Shown: positions 1 to 11,288 of the stretch, in pieces
Numbering within the stretch: position 1 is the stretch's first letter
How the letters are laid out: each line of letters opens with the position of its first letter
Assembly: GCA_956465555.1 (NCBI GenBank)
Contig: OY101115.1
Coordinates: forward strand, 620,001-684,000
Direction of reading: 5' to 3'
DNA from: Nitzschia sp. pyKryTriq1
Lineage: Eukaryota > Bacillariophyta > Bacillariophyceae > Bacillariales > Bacillariaceae
DNA: 64,000 nucleotides
The notes under the pieces: model-generated
What the model was told of the DNA's origin: nothing
Databases searched by the model: none
Seen by the model: only the letters and a program-made list of their open reading frames with translations
Position numbers and translations under genes: made by a program

Positions 1-325
1 ATTCTGCAGTAATGTCGTACTGGTACTGTACTGTACAGGTACAGTACCTGGTACTGTACCGCCGGTACATACCGGTAGATACTCGTACTAAGTGTACCTG
101 TGCGCGAGAACTTGTATGGTTCAGTCAATAATAATCGCAACGAACCCCCCCCCCTCCAATTATTTACGTAACGCATGTACGACAACTCGTATGAAGCAAG
201 AAGCAATAATAGATGGCGATGCTGGCGGAATGAATCCCAGCTAGCAATGACTTTCATACGTACAGTATTATTTCGACTATCAAACCTAACCCCCATAACA
301 AAGTTAAAGCAAAAGGCACCAAACT
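1..325. other. Gene-free left edge
   Basis: No gene is recognised here. The first 100 bases are almost wholly built of GTAC, GGTACC and CCGGTA words, as in many other gaps of this window. A run of C lies near 145-155. The stretch just before 326 is the 5' flank of the selenoprotein gene. Confidence 0.6.
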
Positions 326-952
326 ATGTATCGCTCTCTCTACCTTTATATTGTACTTTTGACATGCTGGACGGCCCTCCAAGTCGAATCGGTTTTGACA
401 GGAAAGATCGTGAGCTGCCCAGCGTGAACCTTAAACCGACACAGGACATTGAAGTCGTTCTTGAAGGAGGGAGAAGCGGAGGAATACGAGGGAATTACGA
501 TTGAATGGATTCGAGGTTAGTGTCGCGAAGAACTTCTTGGGGGCTTTCTTTGGTGGTTGTCCGTGTCTGCCTTGGCTCGTCTCACTTTTGTTCTTCTGAA
601 TATTCGTGTATTTCTCACAGGGAAGCAGGCAGTTTTGACGATTTACGAGGATGGAGTGGAGAAGGAGCAAGTGCATTTGTATTCTTTAAAGACGAAAGAT
701 GAAATGCACAACAAATTTCAGGAGAAAGGGTTTAGAAAAAAGTCTCAAACAGCGTTAGTTGAAGACAAAAGGTTACGGGTGGTGGAAAGTCAACTTGCCA
801 TACAGGAGCAATTCCAGCCAATGTACTCGAAAGTGTTTATGATGTACGGAGTTATTGGATTTGTAGCGGTCGCATTTATGGTTATGATTCAATTGAATGG
901 AAAGAAACAACGGCGGGCCTTGCAGGCCAGAAACATACCTGTGAGAGTCTAG
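326..952 (+). CDS. Membrane-anchored selenoprotein M/Sep15-type redox protein
   Basis: Exons 326-515 and 621-952 are joined across a 105-nt GT-AG intron (516-620), giving 173 residues if the in-frame TGA at 425-427 is read as selenocysteine (U34). The start at 326 gives a hydrophobic signal peptide (about residues 1-22). The motif C-P-A-U is followed by TLNRHRTLKSFLKEG, then the beta-strand and Asp-Gly pattern of the SelM/Sep15 thioredoxin-like fold (EWIRGKQAVLTIYEDG) and a helix ending in EKGF. Family members are ER-lumen oxidoreductases with CGGU (SelM) or CGU (Sep15). Unlike the soluble animal proteins, this one has a C-terminal membrane segment (about 134-152) and a basic tail, so a lumenal domain with a type I anchor is inferred. 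A SECIS hairpin lies 225 nt past the stop. Without Sec decoding the product would end at 33 residues. Confidence 0.85.
425..427 (+). other. In-frame TGA, predicted selenocysteine codon
   Basis: TGA sits in the reading frame between signal peptide and redox domain, as the fourth residue of C-P-A-U. This is exactly where SelM proteins carry Sec in CxxU. The frame on both sides matches the family, so the TGA is an insertion codon rather than the end of the gene. Confidence 0.85.
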
Positions 953-1176
953 AGAGGACGAAGGAGAGCTAAGCCAGCATTCTTTCCTACCATTGACTTT
1001 CGGAATGACGAGGTCTTACTGCGCCCATACTTCTGGACAAACGAGCCTTTGACGATGAAAGTCCTGGTGGAGAATTTCAATTGCTAGGTTGAAGGATACG
1101 GAAAGCCGTAATGGTGACCAGTCGATAGATGCAGAATCATGCCCAACCGTGAGCAAAGCTATTTTTCTGAAGCGGA

Positions 1177-1228
1177 ATGACGCAGGACCAATCAACATGC
1201 CTTCAAAGCATGGGCTTGTCCTGCTGAT
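1177..1228 (+). promoter_or_regulatory. SECIS element (form 2) of the SelM-like gene
   Basis: The hairpin begins with ATGA (1177-1180) and ends with TGAT (1225-1228), the two sides of the non-Watson-Crick quartet. Between them GCAGGAC (1182-1188) pairs perfectly with GTCCTGC (1218-1224). The unpaired AA is at 1194-1195. Above it CATGC (1196-1200) pairs with GCATG (1208-1212) around a 7-nt loop. AA below an extra mini-stem is the form 2 layout. Its place in the 3' flank of a gene with an in-frame TGA makes chance unlikely. Confidence 0.87.
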
Positions 1229-1869
1229 ACTCTTCGAGAAAATAATCTTGTAGAATCTTCGGAGATTATCGAAACTTGCATAGGCAAGAAGAACGACACA
1301 TACAATTGATGTAGTCTACTTATTGAAAGATATCTTCGCATGATAGAAGTATCTGACTCCTCGCATAGCATCTTCGTCTTCGTCGGCCACCAAAACTGCA
1401 TGACTACCAGAGAAGAACCACGATACAGACGATTGAAAATGTAGTCCTAGTCTAGACTAGTTAATGAAAGATACTGTAGTATCTTCGAAGCATCTAGTCT
1501 GTGCGGTCGTACTCCAAACAATAAAATGAATCATCAAGATTCAATGACGAAAAGTCAAATCGAATAAGATATCTATACAGTATGTGGCCGCCCTCCCGCC
1601 GCCCGTCCTGATAATTGACCAATCCGAACCAACCCGCACAGTGGTGGTGCGTGACGGCACTCTAGAATATAGCGTAATTTTGTTGTGGCGCGGTTTTTCT
1701 TGCTAGCTTGGCGTCATCGCATTATTATTCTTCCCATTCTTTTCTGTATTAGCTAAGAACCGGAGAGAGACACATCACAACACCTGATATCATTCCGTAG
1801 CTTGACTATTGGTACCTCTCGCTTTCTGATCGAATAAGAAAGCACATATTTCTGCATCGAACTCGGATC
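1229..1869. other. Intergenic, no gene seen
   Basis: This holds the rest of the selenoprotein 3' flank and the upstream region of the next gene. I see no coding signal, RNA gene or clear repeat. Confidence 0.5.
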
Positions 1870-4303
1870 ATGTCGGAAAGCTACTCGAGGTGAGAGATAT
1901 GCTTCGTACGATGCAAGAACTTGGAGTGAGGTTCTTCCGCACGCAGTTCTTGATTGCTCGCTGCGGTTCTCATGTGGTCATGTCGCTGGATTCCTCGGCG
2001 GGGTGCTGTAGGATATTTTTTTGGAATGATAGCCATTCGACTGCAATCTTATAATACTCATCACTTCATGTTCCTCTCTTTTTATCAGGTCTCTGGTGAG
2101 GCGTTATTGGGTTCTGGCCCTTGTTGCCTTGTTGACATGGGCGTTTCATGCCAGTGTCAGCCGCAAGTTTTCGCAGATGATGACGGGCATGCAAGAAGCC
2201 TCAGCTCTCAAGAGTGCCATGCGAATGGATGAGCTCATTTTATTCGACGACTATCGTAGATCTGCTCTGTATCACCTGGCTAGCCGTCGACATATCCAGG
2301 ATGCGTACAAGAAGGAATACGAGGCTATGGATCTGATCCATCGGATCCGCGCAGAAGAAGCCGAATCTGCAGCACTTCACGCCGCCGCATCGGAGTTGGC
2401 AACGGAGGCTGAAAACGATGAAAAGAAGGCTGAACGTTTGGATTATGCGAGTATTGGAGACAACCTTGACTACATCGCTTCCAAACTCCAAGGGACGGTA
2501 ATAGAGAAACGAGCCGAAAAGGAGGCGGCTGAAGCGAGCGAGCGGTTGACACATGCTGACGAGCTTGAACGGAAAGGTTCAGAACGATTGGCTCAAATCG
2601 AACAACAATTAAATACTACTGGCACAACCTCAGAAGTTGTAGCAGCTTCGCATGAAGGCCTCTGTGCGTGGATGTCATGGGCCTGCAAGAGTATTGATAG
2701 GACCGCGCCTCCGGAATCGGTTCAGAAAATCTCAGACGAGGCCATTGCTATTGCTGCCTCATTCGAAGAAGCGCTGAGACTTTTGGACGAAGCAAAGAAA
2801 GAAAGAGATTATGCGATGACGCTTCTGCATAAATCTGCAAAGGATGTCAACGAGTCCATTGCCATCCTGGAGGAGGCAAACGATTACAAGGAATATGCGG
2901 ACGAGGAGCATCTAGAGGCGATGGAATTACACGACAAAGCCAAGAAGGAGAAGCAAGAAGCCGTCCAGGATGAGACTGATGGCGAGCTTGAAGATAAAGA
3001 AGTTGAGATGGATGAAATACGACTCATAAGTGCGCTAAATGCTTATTCTCGCGACGTTGTCTCTGCTAGAGCCGAGGCGGAAAACGCGACTGCACTGGAC
3101 TACAGCAGAAAGGAAGAGCGTGAAACTATTATGAAAATTCAGACGCAAATTAGGAGTGTTACCTATGCTGCAAAAAGGCATGTAGCGCATGCCGGCTGGT
3201 ATGCTCTCATGTCGATTTGCCTCGCCATTGGACTTTTCGTTCTCATGATATTGCGAATAGTGAACACCTGCCAGACGATCGAACCGTGGTTTTGGATCCT
3301 CCGTCAACAGCACCTGGAGATTCGAGACATCAGCTACGTATATATCCACTTTCTTCTTTTGATCCTGACGATGGCGTTTTCAGGACAACTGCTACACGAC
3401 TACCACCGCCACGGAATTCTGGGCCGAATTGAGATTACGACCCTGTTTGCGCTTGTTGGATCGTTTTTTCAGGTGACATTATTGCACTTCTTCCCGAATG
3501 TCATACGGTTGGTATCTGTTTCAAGTCTGAATACGCATACGTTTTTGACCCTCCTACTGGAAAATGTTGCAAAAAGTGGCATCGTCGTTTTTGCTCTCTA
3601 CATCCTGGAAATCCTTTTCCTTTGGGTGAATTTCGGAGACTCCATCTTCTCACGGGTCTACCGACTAAACGGGCCTTGGCTCTGGGGCTTTGTGGTGATT
3701 GCAGCGATGCTGCACATGTGTTTTATCGAGAATTACAGTCAGCTTTCTAGCGACAGCGAATCGCGAGTGATCGGGTCGGAGATGTCGAGTATCACTGCTC
3801 CAGAAAGGAATCCAGGGACTGAGCTGAGGTCCCTGGTAGATGAATCCGCGAGTCCAAGTACGCCCTCTTCTAACTCTCTGGGTAGTATCGATCTGGGCTC
3901 GTCGTCTTCTAGTACCGGTGCGAGGCGGCCGAATAGCATGAGCTACGGCAGTACGCAAGGGGGCAGCATGTCATTTTCGCCGGAAGTATCGTCGACTTTC
4001 ATCTCATCTTGGAGTTCACAGATGAAGAGGCTTATGTTCCTTGTTGACATACTGCTTGCCTCTTGGGCTGTATGGGTTGTTCGACATGACATGGCAATCA
4101 TATTCAAGTTGTCCCCTCTCGCCCCCAGAATCATCTGGGGATTTTTCCCCCTTTGGGTGCTTGACATCGCGCTTGCTGCCGTACTAGTTGTTCTTGCTTA
4201 CATGTTTTGTAAGTGGAAACAAAGGAAGCAGCAAGAGGTTGAATACAGACGCGATGGATCTGGATCAGCGGGACGTATTGCCACCACGCCGCTTCTTGGG
4301 TAA
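1870..4303 (+). CDS. Polytopic membrane protein with long coiled coil, unknown function
   Basis: A short first exon (1870-1889, MSESYS plus two bases) joins 2089-4303 across a 199-nt intron with GTGAGA and TATCAG ends; the split codon becomes Arg. The product is 744 residues. It has an N-terminal membrane segment (about 13-30), a long charged helical region rich in Ala, Glu and Lys (about 70-350, coiled coil), then about seven more membrane segments between 377 and 716. These are interrupted by a Ser-rich loop (about 558-638). I do not recognise the family. The distal exon could be read alone from a downstream start, but the spliced start adds a coherent N-terminus. Codons 634-744 and the 3' flank are duplicated immediately downstream. 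Confidence 0.72.
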
Positions 4304-5143
4304 TTGATATGCAGGCCATGCCGTGTCGCCCCTGGAGAGAGCAGCAATGTTCTCAACTTCTTCTATTCCGAAGAGACTTTGTATTCGAGTTTAAGTTTAT
4401 TTCTAGTTTCACCGTCATTTTTTGTGTTACATCTTGACTCCTCTACTAGTAGTAGTAGCTACTCCTGGTAGCTAGTAGGAGTAGGAGATACCACATCGAC
4501 TGTATGATTATCTCTATCTAGTCTACCTACCTGGTAAAGAATAATACCTCTACTAATGTCATTTTCGCCGGAAGTATCGTCGACTTTCATCTCATCTTGG
4601 AGTTCACAGATGAAGAGGCTTATGTTCCTTGTTGACATACTGCTTGCCTCTTGGGCTGTATGGGTTGTTCGACATGACATGGCAATCATATTCAAGTTGT
4701 CCCCTCTCGCCCCCAGAATCATCTGGGGATTTTTCCCCCTTTGGGTGCTTGACATCGCGCTTGCTGCCGTACTAGTTGTTCTTGCTTACATGTTTTGTAA
4801 GTGGAAACAAAGGAAGCAGCAAGAGGTTGAATACAGACGCGATGGATCTGGATCAGCGGGACGTATTGCCACCACGCCGCTTCTTGGGTAATTGATATGC
4901 AGGCCATGCCGTGTCGCCCCTGGAGAGAGCAGCAATGTTCTCAACTTCTTCTATTCCGAAGAGACTTTGTATTCGAGTTTAAGTTTATTTCTAGTTTCAC
5001 CGTCATTTTTTGTGTTACATCTTGACTCCTCTACTAGTAGTAGTAGCTACTCCTGGTAGCTAGTAGGAGTAGGAGATACCACATCGACTGTATGATTATC
5101 TCTATCTAGTCTACCTACCTGGTAAAGAATAATACCTCTACTA
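3968..5143 (+). repeat. 588-bp perfect tandem duplication
   Basis: Bases 3968-4555 and 4556-5143 are direct, adjacent copies that I find identical by eye. The unit covers the last 111 codons and stop of the membrane protein gene, its 3' flank and a TAG/CTA-rich stretch. The junction falls within CTACTA/CTAG repeats. Identity in non-coding bases implies a very recent event or an assembly artefact. Confidence 0.93.
4556..4891 (+). pseudogene. Duplicated 3' end of the membrane protein gene
   Basis: This 111-codon frame repeats residues 634-744 of the preceding gene, including the last two membrane segments and the basic tail. It begins with ATG because the duplication breakpoint falls at an internal Met codon. 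No promoter or upstream coding sequence came with it, so I treat it as a gene fragment. If transcribed it could give a two-segment membrane peptide. Confidence 0.75.
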
Positions 5144-5222
5144 GAGCTCTACTATCAGTAGTAGTAATATTATCTCGTATTAGGATGCAATGAGCGCCGG
5201 GTAAAAAAAATCAATGGAAACA

Positions 5223-5294
5223 CTCCGACACAGGGAATCGAACCCTGGTCTCCCGCGTGACAGGCGGGGATACTAGCCACTATACTATGTCGGA
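5223..5294 (-). tRNA. trnD-GUC: tRNA-Asp (GUC)
   Basis: On the minus strand the acceptor stem TCCGACA pairs with TGTCGGA and the discriminator is G, as usual for Asp. The anticodon loop is C-T-GTC-A-C within CCGCC/GCGGG arms, and the T-arm contains GGTTCGATTCC. There is no intron. CCA is not encoded. Confidence 0.95.
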
Positions 5295-5438
5295 ATCACT
5301 CATAAAGCAGATTTTTTGATACAGAATCATGGAATCCTTTCTTGAAAAAAGAGCGGTGAGTTAAAACTGTCAGCAAAAATATGATGAGCACTAACAGCTA
5401 CCCTAATCTACCGCTATACCGGTGCTAGAATACGTTTT

Positions 5439-8400
5439 CTATGATTGCTGAGTACTTTGCTGAGCTGCCTGAGCTCGCATCGATTCAGCGGCTTGAAAAA
5501 CTTTCTGGACATTGGAAACTGACTCCGGAGTCATGACAGCTTGGATCTGTTGATACGCCTGAAAACAAGGGAGACGAAAGTAAGATATTTTTGCAGCCTT
5601 GACGGGACGATCATCGTTTATATGGAAGCTTACCTCTGGTTCGCGCTGGAAAGCGGCACTCAATGTGTCACTCAAGTATAGCAGTTCATCTACTCGGTCC
5701 AGGGGTGAAGTGAAGTCCTCGTCCACGTCTTCGCGGTCTTCATCCCAGTCCCCACCAAGCAAAAATTTCGCCATGTCGTCATCCCAGCTCGTGACACCTT
5801 GCAGAGCTTTGCGATACGATTCATCGACCTCATTCGTCACGTCCTCGTCCTCCCCAAAGCCGAGGTCGACGTCCCCAACGTCGCCGTCAATGCCTCCTGC
5901 ATCACCAAGATTGTCATCCTTAGCTTCGGTTTCGCCCTTCTCTGCTTCAGTTTTCAAAGCAATCGTCATGCGTACAACAGTATCGATGAGTTGTGGAAGG
6001 GACTGTTGAATGGAAGGTGGAAGAGATGCTGCAGGGATCTGAAGTATGGCCGTGAGACCGAGGATGGTCAGCTTCCTAGGGAGCCACCGGTCCATCCCTT
6101 CGCCGTCTTTGATCCATTTTGCAAAGACCTGTTGGGTAACCCCACGCTTTTCCAGCTCGACGAGTTCTCGCTGAGGATTGTAATACAGCGCGGAACCCAG
6201 AATCTGGTAAATCGAAACCCTTGTTAGAGGGCTATCTGCGTTTACTTGTTGCCCAAGCTTTCCAAGCGAGATTTCGTTGATAATTGGAATGTACATGTCG
6301 ATTTTCCCCGGGCAATTGTGCAGTAAACTCATGAATAGTGACAGAGCATAACGGCATTCAGTTTCGGACGCCCTGTCATTCGTCACTGTTTTGGCTACCA
6401 TGCTCACGATGAGATCAATATAAGGGATCAAGCCTTCGGGCAACTGTGCCTTGCCTGCCAAAAAGAAATCTGGCGCCTTTTGGATATAGCTTTGAAGACA
6501 AGGGACCATCATATTCAAGTAATCATACGCCCACTGATCAAAGGCAACATAAATAAGAGGAAATGCCTGCCACAGTTCAGGGGAAATTTGATCGGGGAAG
6601 TATGTCAAAAAAGTCAGGATATCCAAAGCGCATTCGAGATATTCAATGTACTCGCCGTCGTTGCCCATGATCTTCAGAACCAGTGGGATAAGCAGGTATT
6701 CAAGATTCTTCAGTATCGATGGCTGATCACAAATTCCCTTTAGGACAGTAGCGATACACTCCAAACATTGCGCTGCTGCCATTGCTGCATCGTCGTCATC
6801 TTCGTCTTCGCCTGCCGTGCAGTACTGGTTGAATGCGTTACTGAGCTGCGTTACAAGTTGAATGGCGTGTGGTTCGATGTGGTCACCAAACTTGTCCAGT
6901 AGCACTTGGAGCGCGCTTACAACTTCATCGTTTCCGATTTCATTCATGATTCTGAAATATTCTGTCAAAAGCTGTGGGAGCACGGGTAACAGTGTATCTT
7001 CAGCGCCATCGGCTTCTATCAAGAAGCGCAGAGATTTGCTGGCTTCGATTTGAACAGGTAGAGCAGGATCGCTCAATCGTTGGAGAGTCAGTTGCAGCAG
7101 CGTTCGGAGATTTGACCCATCGTCAGACCAAGTAACAGTCGAATACTGTTGAACCATCCAACAGGCCCGATAGCGAAGGAATGCTACGGGTGAATTGAAG
7201 TCTGGGAAAACCGAAGTTACCAAGAGGCCTTCGATTTCCTGGGCATATTTGTCTTTCGCCAATAAAAACTTGGCCAGAGATCCGAAAGTCAGGAGAGCTC
7301 CATCCTTTTCGATATGATTCTTGCTTTCTGGTGGCGATGCTGCATAACGCTGGAGCATCTCAGTCATTCGTCCAAGCAGGTTCTGTGTCACGTCCTGGCC
7401 TCGATGCTTCACAAGATCGGTCACTAGAGTGATGGCAGACATCCGAGGGTCGTAAAAGTCAGCTAGGGGACTGTTCTGTCTGTGAACGAACTCGTGTGGG
7501 TCGTTCTCAAAGATATCGATGTCTTCCTGGGTCAAACACATTGTTGGGAAACACACTTGGTACAGCAAAAAGTCAAGATGAGGCTTCAGCAATTTGTAGG
7601 TTGAGGACAGCTCCACCGCAAGATCGACATAAGTCAAACATAAATGGACAACACGATCGGTGCAGAATTGTCCGCTGGGGCGGAGATTGAGAGTTTCGCA
7701 AACAGGCCCCAAAAACTGAGTCGCTACATTCTGAGAAAAGAAACGAGCAAACTCCTTCGCGTCGTCTTCGGCATAACTGGGGATCCCGTAGCGCGAAAAT
7801 AAACGGCTCATGATCTGAACGGCCCACTTTTTAACTTTCCACCAGGGCCACGCGTTTCGTTCTTCGATATTAGTGGGTTGGTTGAGTGGTGGCTGCCCTG
7901 TGCTTGCCTCTGGGAGTGGTTTCACAAGAGCTCGTTGAAGAATATCCAGCCAGGGTTGCATAGATTCGGGGTTCGAAAGAGCTGGCGAAGGGTCTTTCCC
8001 GTCGCCCCCAGGTAGGTAAAATTGTGTTGATGACCAGAAAATCTTTAGAATCTGCTTCAGCATCATTGCCGCCTCCAAAGAGTGCTCTTCCGGGATGGAA
8101 AGCCGTTGAGCGAGTGGTAGGAGCAAGGGAAACGACCGAGCTACAATTTCGTTCAGCGGTCCCCGCTGTTCTTTGCTCTTGTATTCATATCGTTTGCACA
8201 CTTTCCGGAGTGCCAGCAAGGCGTTGTGTACACGGAGACCCTGCGAAGGATCGTTAGCACCATGCTGAATTGTTTGTAGAAGTGACGGGATAAGGTCGGG
8301 CCAGTTCTGAGGAAAGTCGTGAATGACTATCGTGTGCAACGTCTCGGCTAATAAATCTCGCAGGCTCTTTTCTGGTTCGTCGAGCAGAGCTGCCACCAAT

Positions 8401-8859
8401 CCAGGTCGGATTCTCCCCTTGTCCTCCTCATCCAGCAACGGAGGCTTCTTTCCTTCCCCTTCTGAAAGCGGGTAGCCAGCAAAATTCACTCTTTCTGCCC
8501 AACATTCTCTACATACATTCTTTAGTTGAATTGCTGCAGCTTGTCTGACTTCAAATTGGACCTAGTGTAAAGAGATTGACTGGTGAGTGTGCTATGGATT
8601 ACGTGACGAGTTGAAATTTCGCACCTCAGCGCGAAAGGCAACAATGATGACGTCAACACTGTAGAATTGTATGCTGCGGGGTTCGCGCACGGCGAACACT
8701 TACCTGCTTTTCGGCAGCAACCTGCAACAAATGGACTGTGGCTCCTTTGATGTGCTTCAAATTTCGAATAGTCTCTTCTGCAGGTCCCCGAAGATTGGCG
8801 TCCGGACTAAAAGATTGTTGAAGGACAACATGAAGCTGTTCAACATCCATGGTCGCCAT
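5439..8859 (-). CDS. Importin-7/8-like karyopherin beta
   Basis: Three exons are 8859-8704, 8561-5634 and 5558-5439, with introns of 142 nt (GTAAGT...ACTAG) and 75 nt (GTAAGC...TTTCAG). The product is about 1067 residues, normal for importin-7/8. The N-terminus (MDVEQLHVVLQQSFSPDANL, then the ARM/HEAT repeat with EVRQAAAIQLKNV) is the importin-beta N domain that binds Ran. HEAT repeats follow to about 930. A strongly acidic loop (about 935-1000) and a C-terminal helix complete the family layout. It should carry cargo through nuclear pores. The 75-nt intron has no stop and keeps frame, so retention would add 25 residues. The MATMDV start at 8859 was preferred to an upstream Met at 8904 because the family starts right before this helix. 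Confidence 0.9.
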
Positions 8860-9539
8860 GGTTGTATTGGTAGACTTTGAGGCCTGGAATGGCCACAGCG
8901 CCAAGCTTTGTGCCGCCAGCGTTTTTTACAGTACCAGTAGTTGAGCTTTGAGCGGAGTGTGGAGGCGTGTGGTTCCGGCGTTCGTGCGTGGCTGTCGCGG
9001 GGCAAAGCGCGCGAAATGCATCGTGATCGATCGCCAGCCCGCCTGATCCTCGTTTGGGCGGGCTTGGAAACGCATGCTACGCGACGAACCCAAGCCCAAG
9101 CCTGGTGAAACGCATGCAGACACAGTGCAATAATAACGGACTGACAACTCTCTCCCCTCAAAAGGTATTTTACTTCTGTTCCGGTACGAGTGAGTACTGG
9201 TATACTCTACAGTACTCTCTGGAGAGAGAGAGAGAGTTATTCTACCGGTACTTGGAAGAGAGCTAGAGACCTCTCTCTTTACGAAGTATTGTATTGAAGT
9301 ATTGTATCACGACGTCGGAGTAACTTAGTACTGTAAAATGTTCGAATTACTTCAAACTTTCCTTTCTACTATACTACGACCGAAACTCGACGTTTCGTCC
9401 TCTCTAGTCGATAGGTCCGACCGACTACGAGCGGCGCAAATGATGATGGAACAACATAATACATGTAGTTCGGCATTTAATATTTTGCTCGCAGTGGAAA
9501 ATCGATATTCACTACTCCCCGTACCAGTGTAGGATGGTT
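8860..9539. other. Intergenic, promoter side of the importin gene
   Basis: No gene is seen. There is a short GA microsatellite at about 9220-9237 and GTAC-rich words around 9180-9330. The left part is the upstream flank of the importin gene and the right part the 3' flank of SufE-BolA. A TGACGTCA palindrome (8648-8655) lies just inside the first importin intron; whether it binds a bZIP factor is unknown. Confidence 0.45.
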
Positions 9540-10550
9540 CTAACCGCTGCGCTGCTCTGCCTCGGTTGGGGTCAGCGACTGTATTTGCAGTGCATGAATT
9601 TGCGGCATAAGTTGACCAAGAATCATGTAAATAAGTTGATGTCGTTTGACAAGATTCAGGCCTTCAAATGCATCCGCCACAATCTGGAGTTCAAAGTGCG
9701 ACTCTCCGTCCATGTCGTTTCCAGCATGCCCAGCGTGTTGATGAGAATTATCGATTAGTACAAGGGAGGTTGGTTTCAGTACTTGCAGGGCTGCGACAAT
9801 AGCATTGTATTTTGGTCCCTTGCTCGGATCTCCTGGTGCGGATGTTTCTACTTCTTTGGCAGTTTCACTACTTGCGTCCACATTGCCTCCTGTTCCTGCT
9901 TCCCTGGCCGCGGCATCCAAAGCAAGCGCCTTTTGTTTCATCGAACTGAGCATGTTCAGAAACCCATTGTTTCTTCCAGGAGTCAAAGATTGCTCGATCC
10001 GTGCTACCTTGATAAATTCAGGGTCGACCTTTTGGATATCCTTTGCTGTGTTCCCCGACAAACACCTGATTTATTCTTCGATGAGTACATGTACTGTGCG
10101 AAAGGCAATGACATCAGCCATAACCCCATTTTAAGCTACTCACCTGACCAATAACGCAACAAGTCCTCGTGTTAGCAGACCATCTGAGTCACCAATGAAG
10201 TTGATGACATAGTCGCCGACCTCGTCGCTGTATTCTGCTTTTCCATCAACGTATACAGTCGAAAGACAACCAGGAACCTTGTTCTCGGGAATTTTGGACG
10301 CTTCGGACATGTTGTTGGCTTCTTTGGTGTTTTGTGCCATGTACAATAGCTGCTTATAGCGAAGTTGCTCATCCGGAATAGAGCTGAAGGCATCGGTCAC
10401 CTTCTTCAATTCTGGGGTCAAACCGAGATCGACATCGCTCTCCCCAGAGGCCAAGGGCATTCTCGCCCCATGATAACTGCGTCTTTGGTCAAGCAGAAAA
10501 GCATCTGCCGACGCAACAATCCCGATCAAAACAGCAAGCGTGAATCTCAT
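9540..10550 (-). CDS. SUFE1: Plastid SufE-BolA fusion, Fe-S cluster assembly
   Basis: Exons 10550-10144 and 10065-9540 are joined across a 78-nt intron (GTGAGT...ATCAG), giving 310 residues. Residues 1-18 are a signal peptide ending in ASADAF, the Ala-Phe type site of secondary plastids. Next comes a SufE domain with PDEQLRYKQLLYMA and VPGCLSTVYV, whose Cys accepts persulfide sulfur from the desulfurase SufS. The C-terminal third is a BolA domain, ending in the helix with HQLIYMILGQLM. The fusion is the same as in plant chloroplast SufE1, where BolA modulates SufE or glutaredoxin. The start at 10550 was chosen because it gives the signal peptide; an upstream Met at 10619 would bury it. Confidence 0.92.
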
Positions 10551-11288
10551 TTCTATAAACGTGTCCAACGATTGTGCGGATTGCGTTGAAATAATGGCGT
10601 CGTGCTCATTTTTGTTCATGTGGTGTATCGTGTACAGTATGAGTACAGAACCGATTGATACCAGTACGAAGAAATCGTGCGGTCTCGATTGATTTCGCTT
10701 TCTTCTCTCCCGCTCGAAACACGCACGAAAATAATATCAAATCTATCACGATGACGACGTCATCATTGCATCACGAATCATCATCAATCATCATCACGAA
10801 GCAAGCGCTCATGCGTGCGCGTTCGCCGTTGCGGCTCCAGTTGGAGGGGAAGATTTCCCACCAACATCTGCTGGTACGTATCATTACCTTCAAAACAAGA
10901 TATGCGGGCAAGTACTGAGAATCTACGTACAGTACCTTGTACCTGTAGTCTACGCGATACTACAACTACAGTACGAAGTAGCGCGGCGATCAAAAGTTGA
11001 CACGCATATAGGCCAATGAGACATCAAGAGACAGAGCACGCTTTTTCGTGATTGAATCGCTTGGCGATTTTGTGAGCCAATCAGCGCTAGCGCTGTAGAA
11101 ACGGAGTACAAGTCTACGGCGAAGAAGATGCCCATCACAAAAAAAGCATTCATCCATATATTCCAGTCAACAAGCCGATACCTTATCTTTTCGAAAGGGA
11201 TCCATCATCGGGGCTGATAGACATCCTTCCGTCAGTTTCCTCCTAACTAGTTATTGGAAAGCTCCAAGCTAGCTGGGTATCAGGAGCC
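10551..11288. promoter_or_regulatory. Divergent intergenic region between SufE-BolA and the DUF6824 gene
   Basis: The two genes start outward from this 738-bp gap, so it holds both promoters. It contains an ATC/ATCA-rich stretch (about 10740-10800) and a palindromic TGACGACGTCA (10752-10762), made of two TGACG half sites of the kind bound by bZIP proteins. GTAC words occur at 10920-10980. No gene is seen. Confidence 0.4.

Noticed and set aside
505-702. Frame across the first intron of the selenoprotein gene as its own gene
   Set aside because: It overlaps the spliced gene in another frame and has no motif.
996-1110. Earlier ATGA-containing segment as the SECIS of the SelM-like gene
   Set aside because: Pairing between the quartet sides is weak, whereas 1177-1228 folds almost perfectly.
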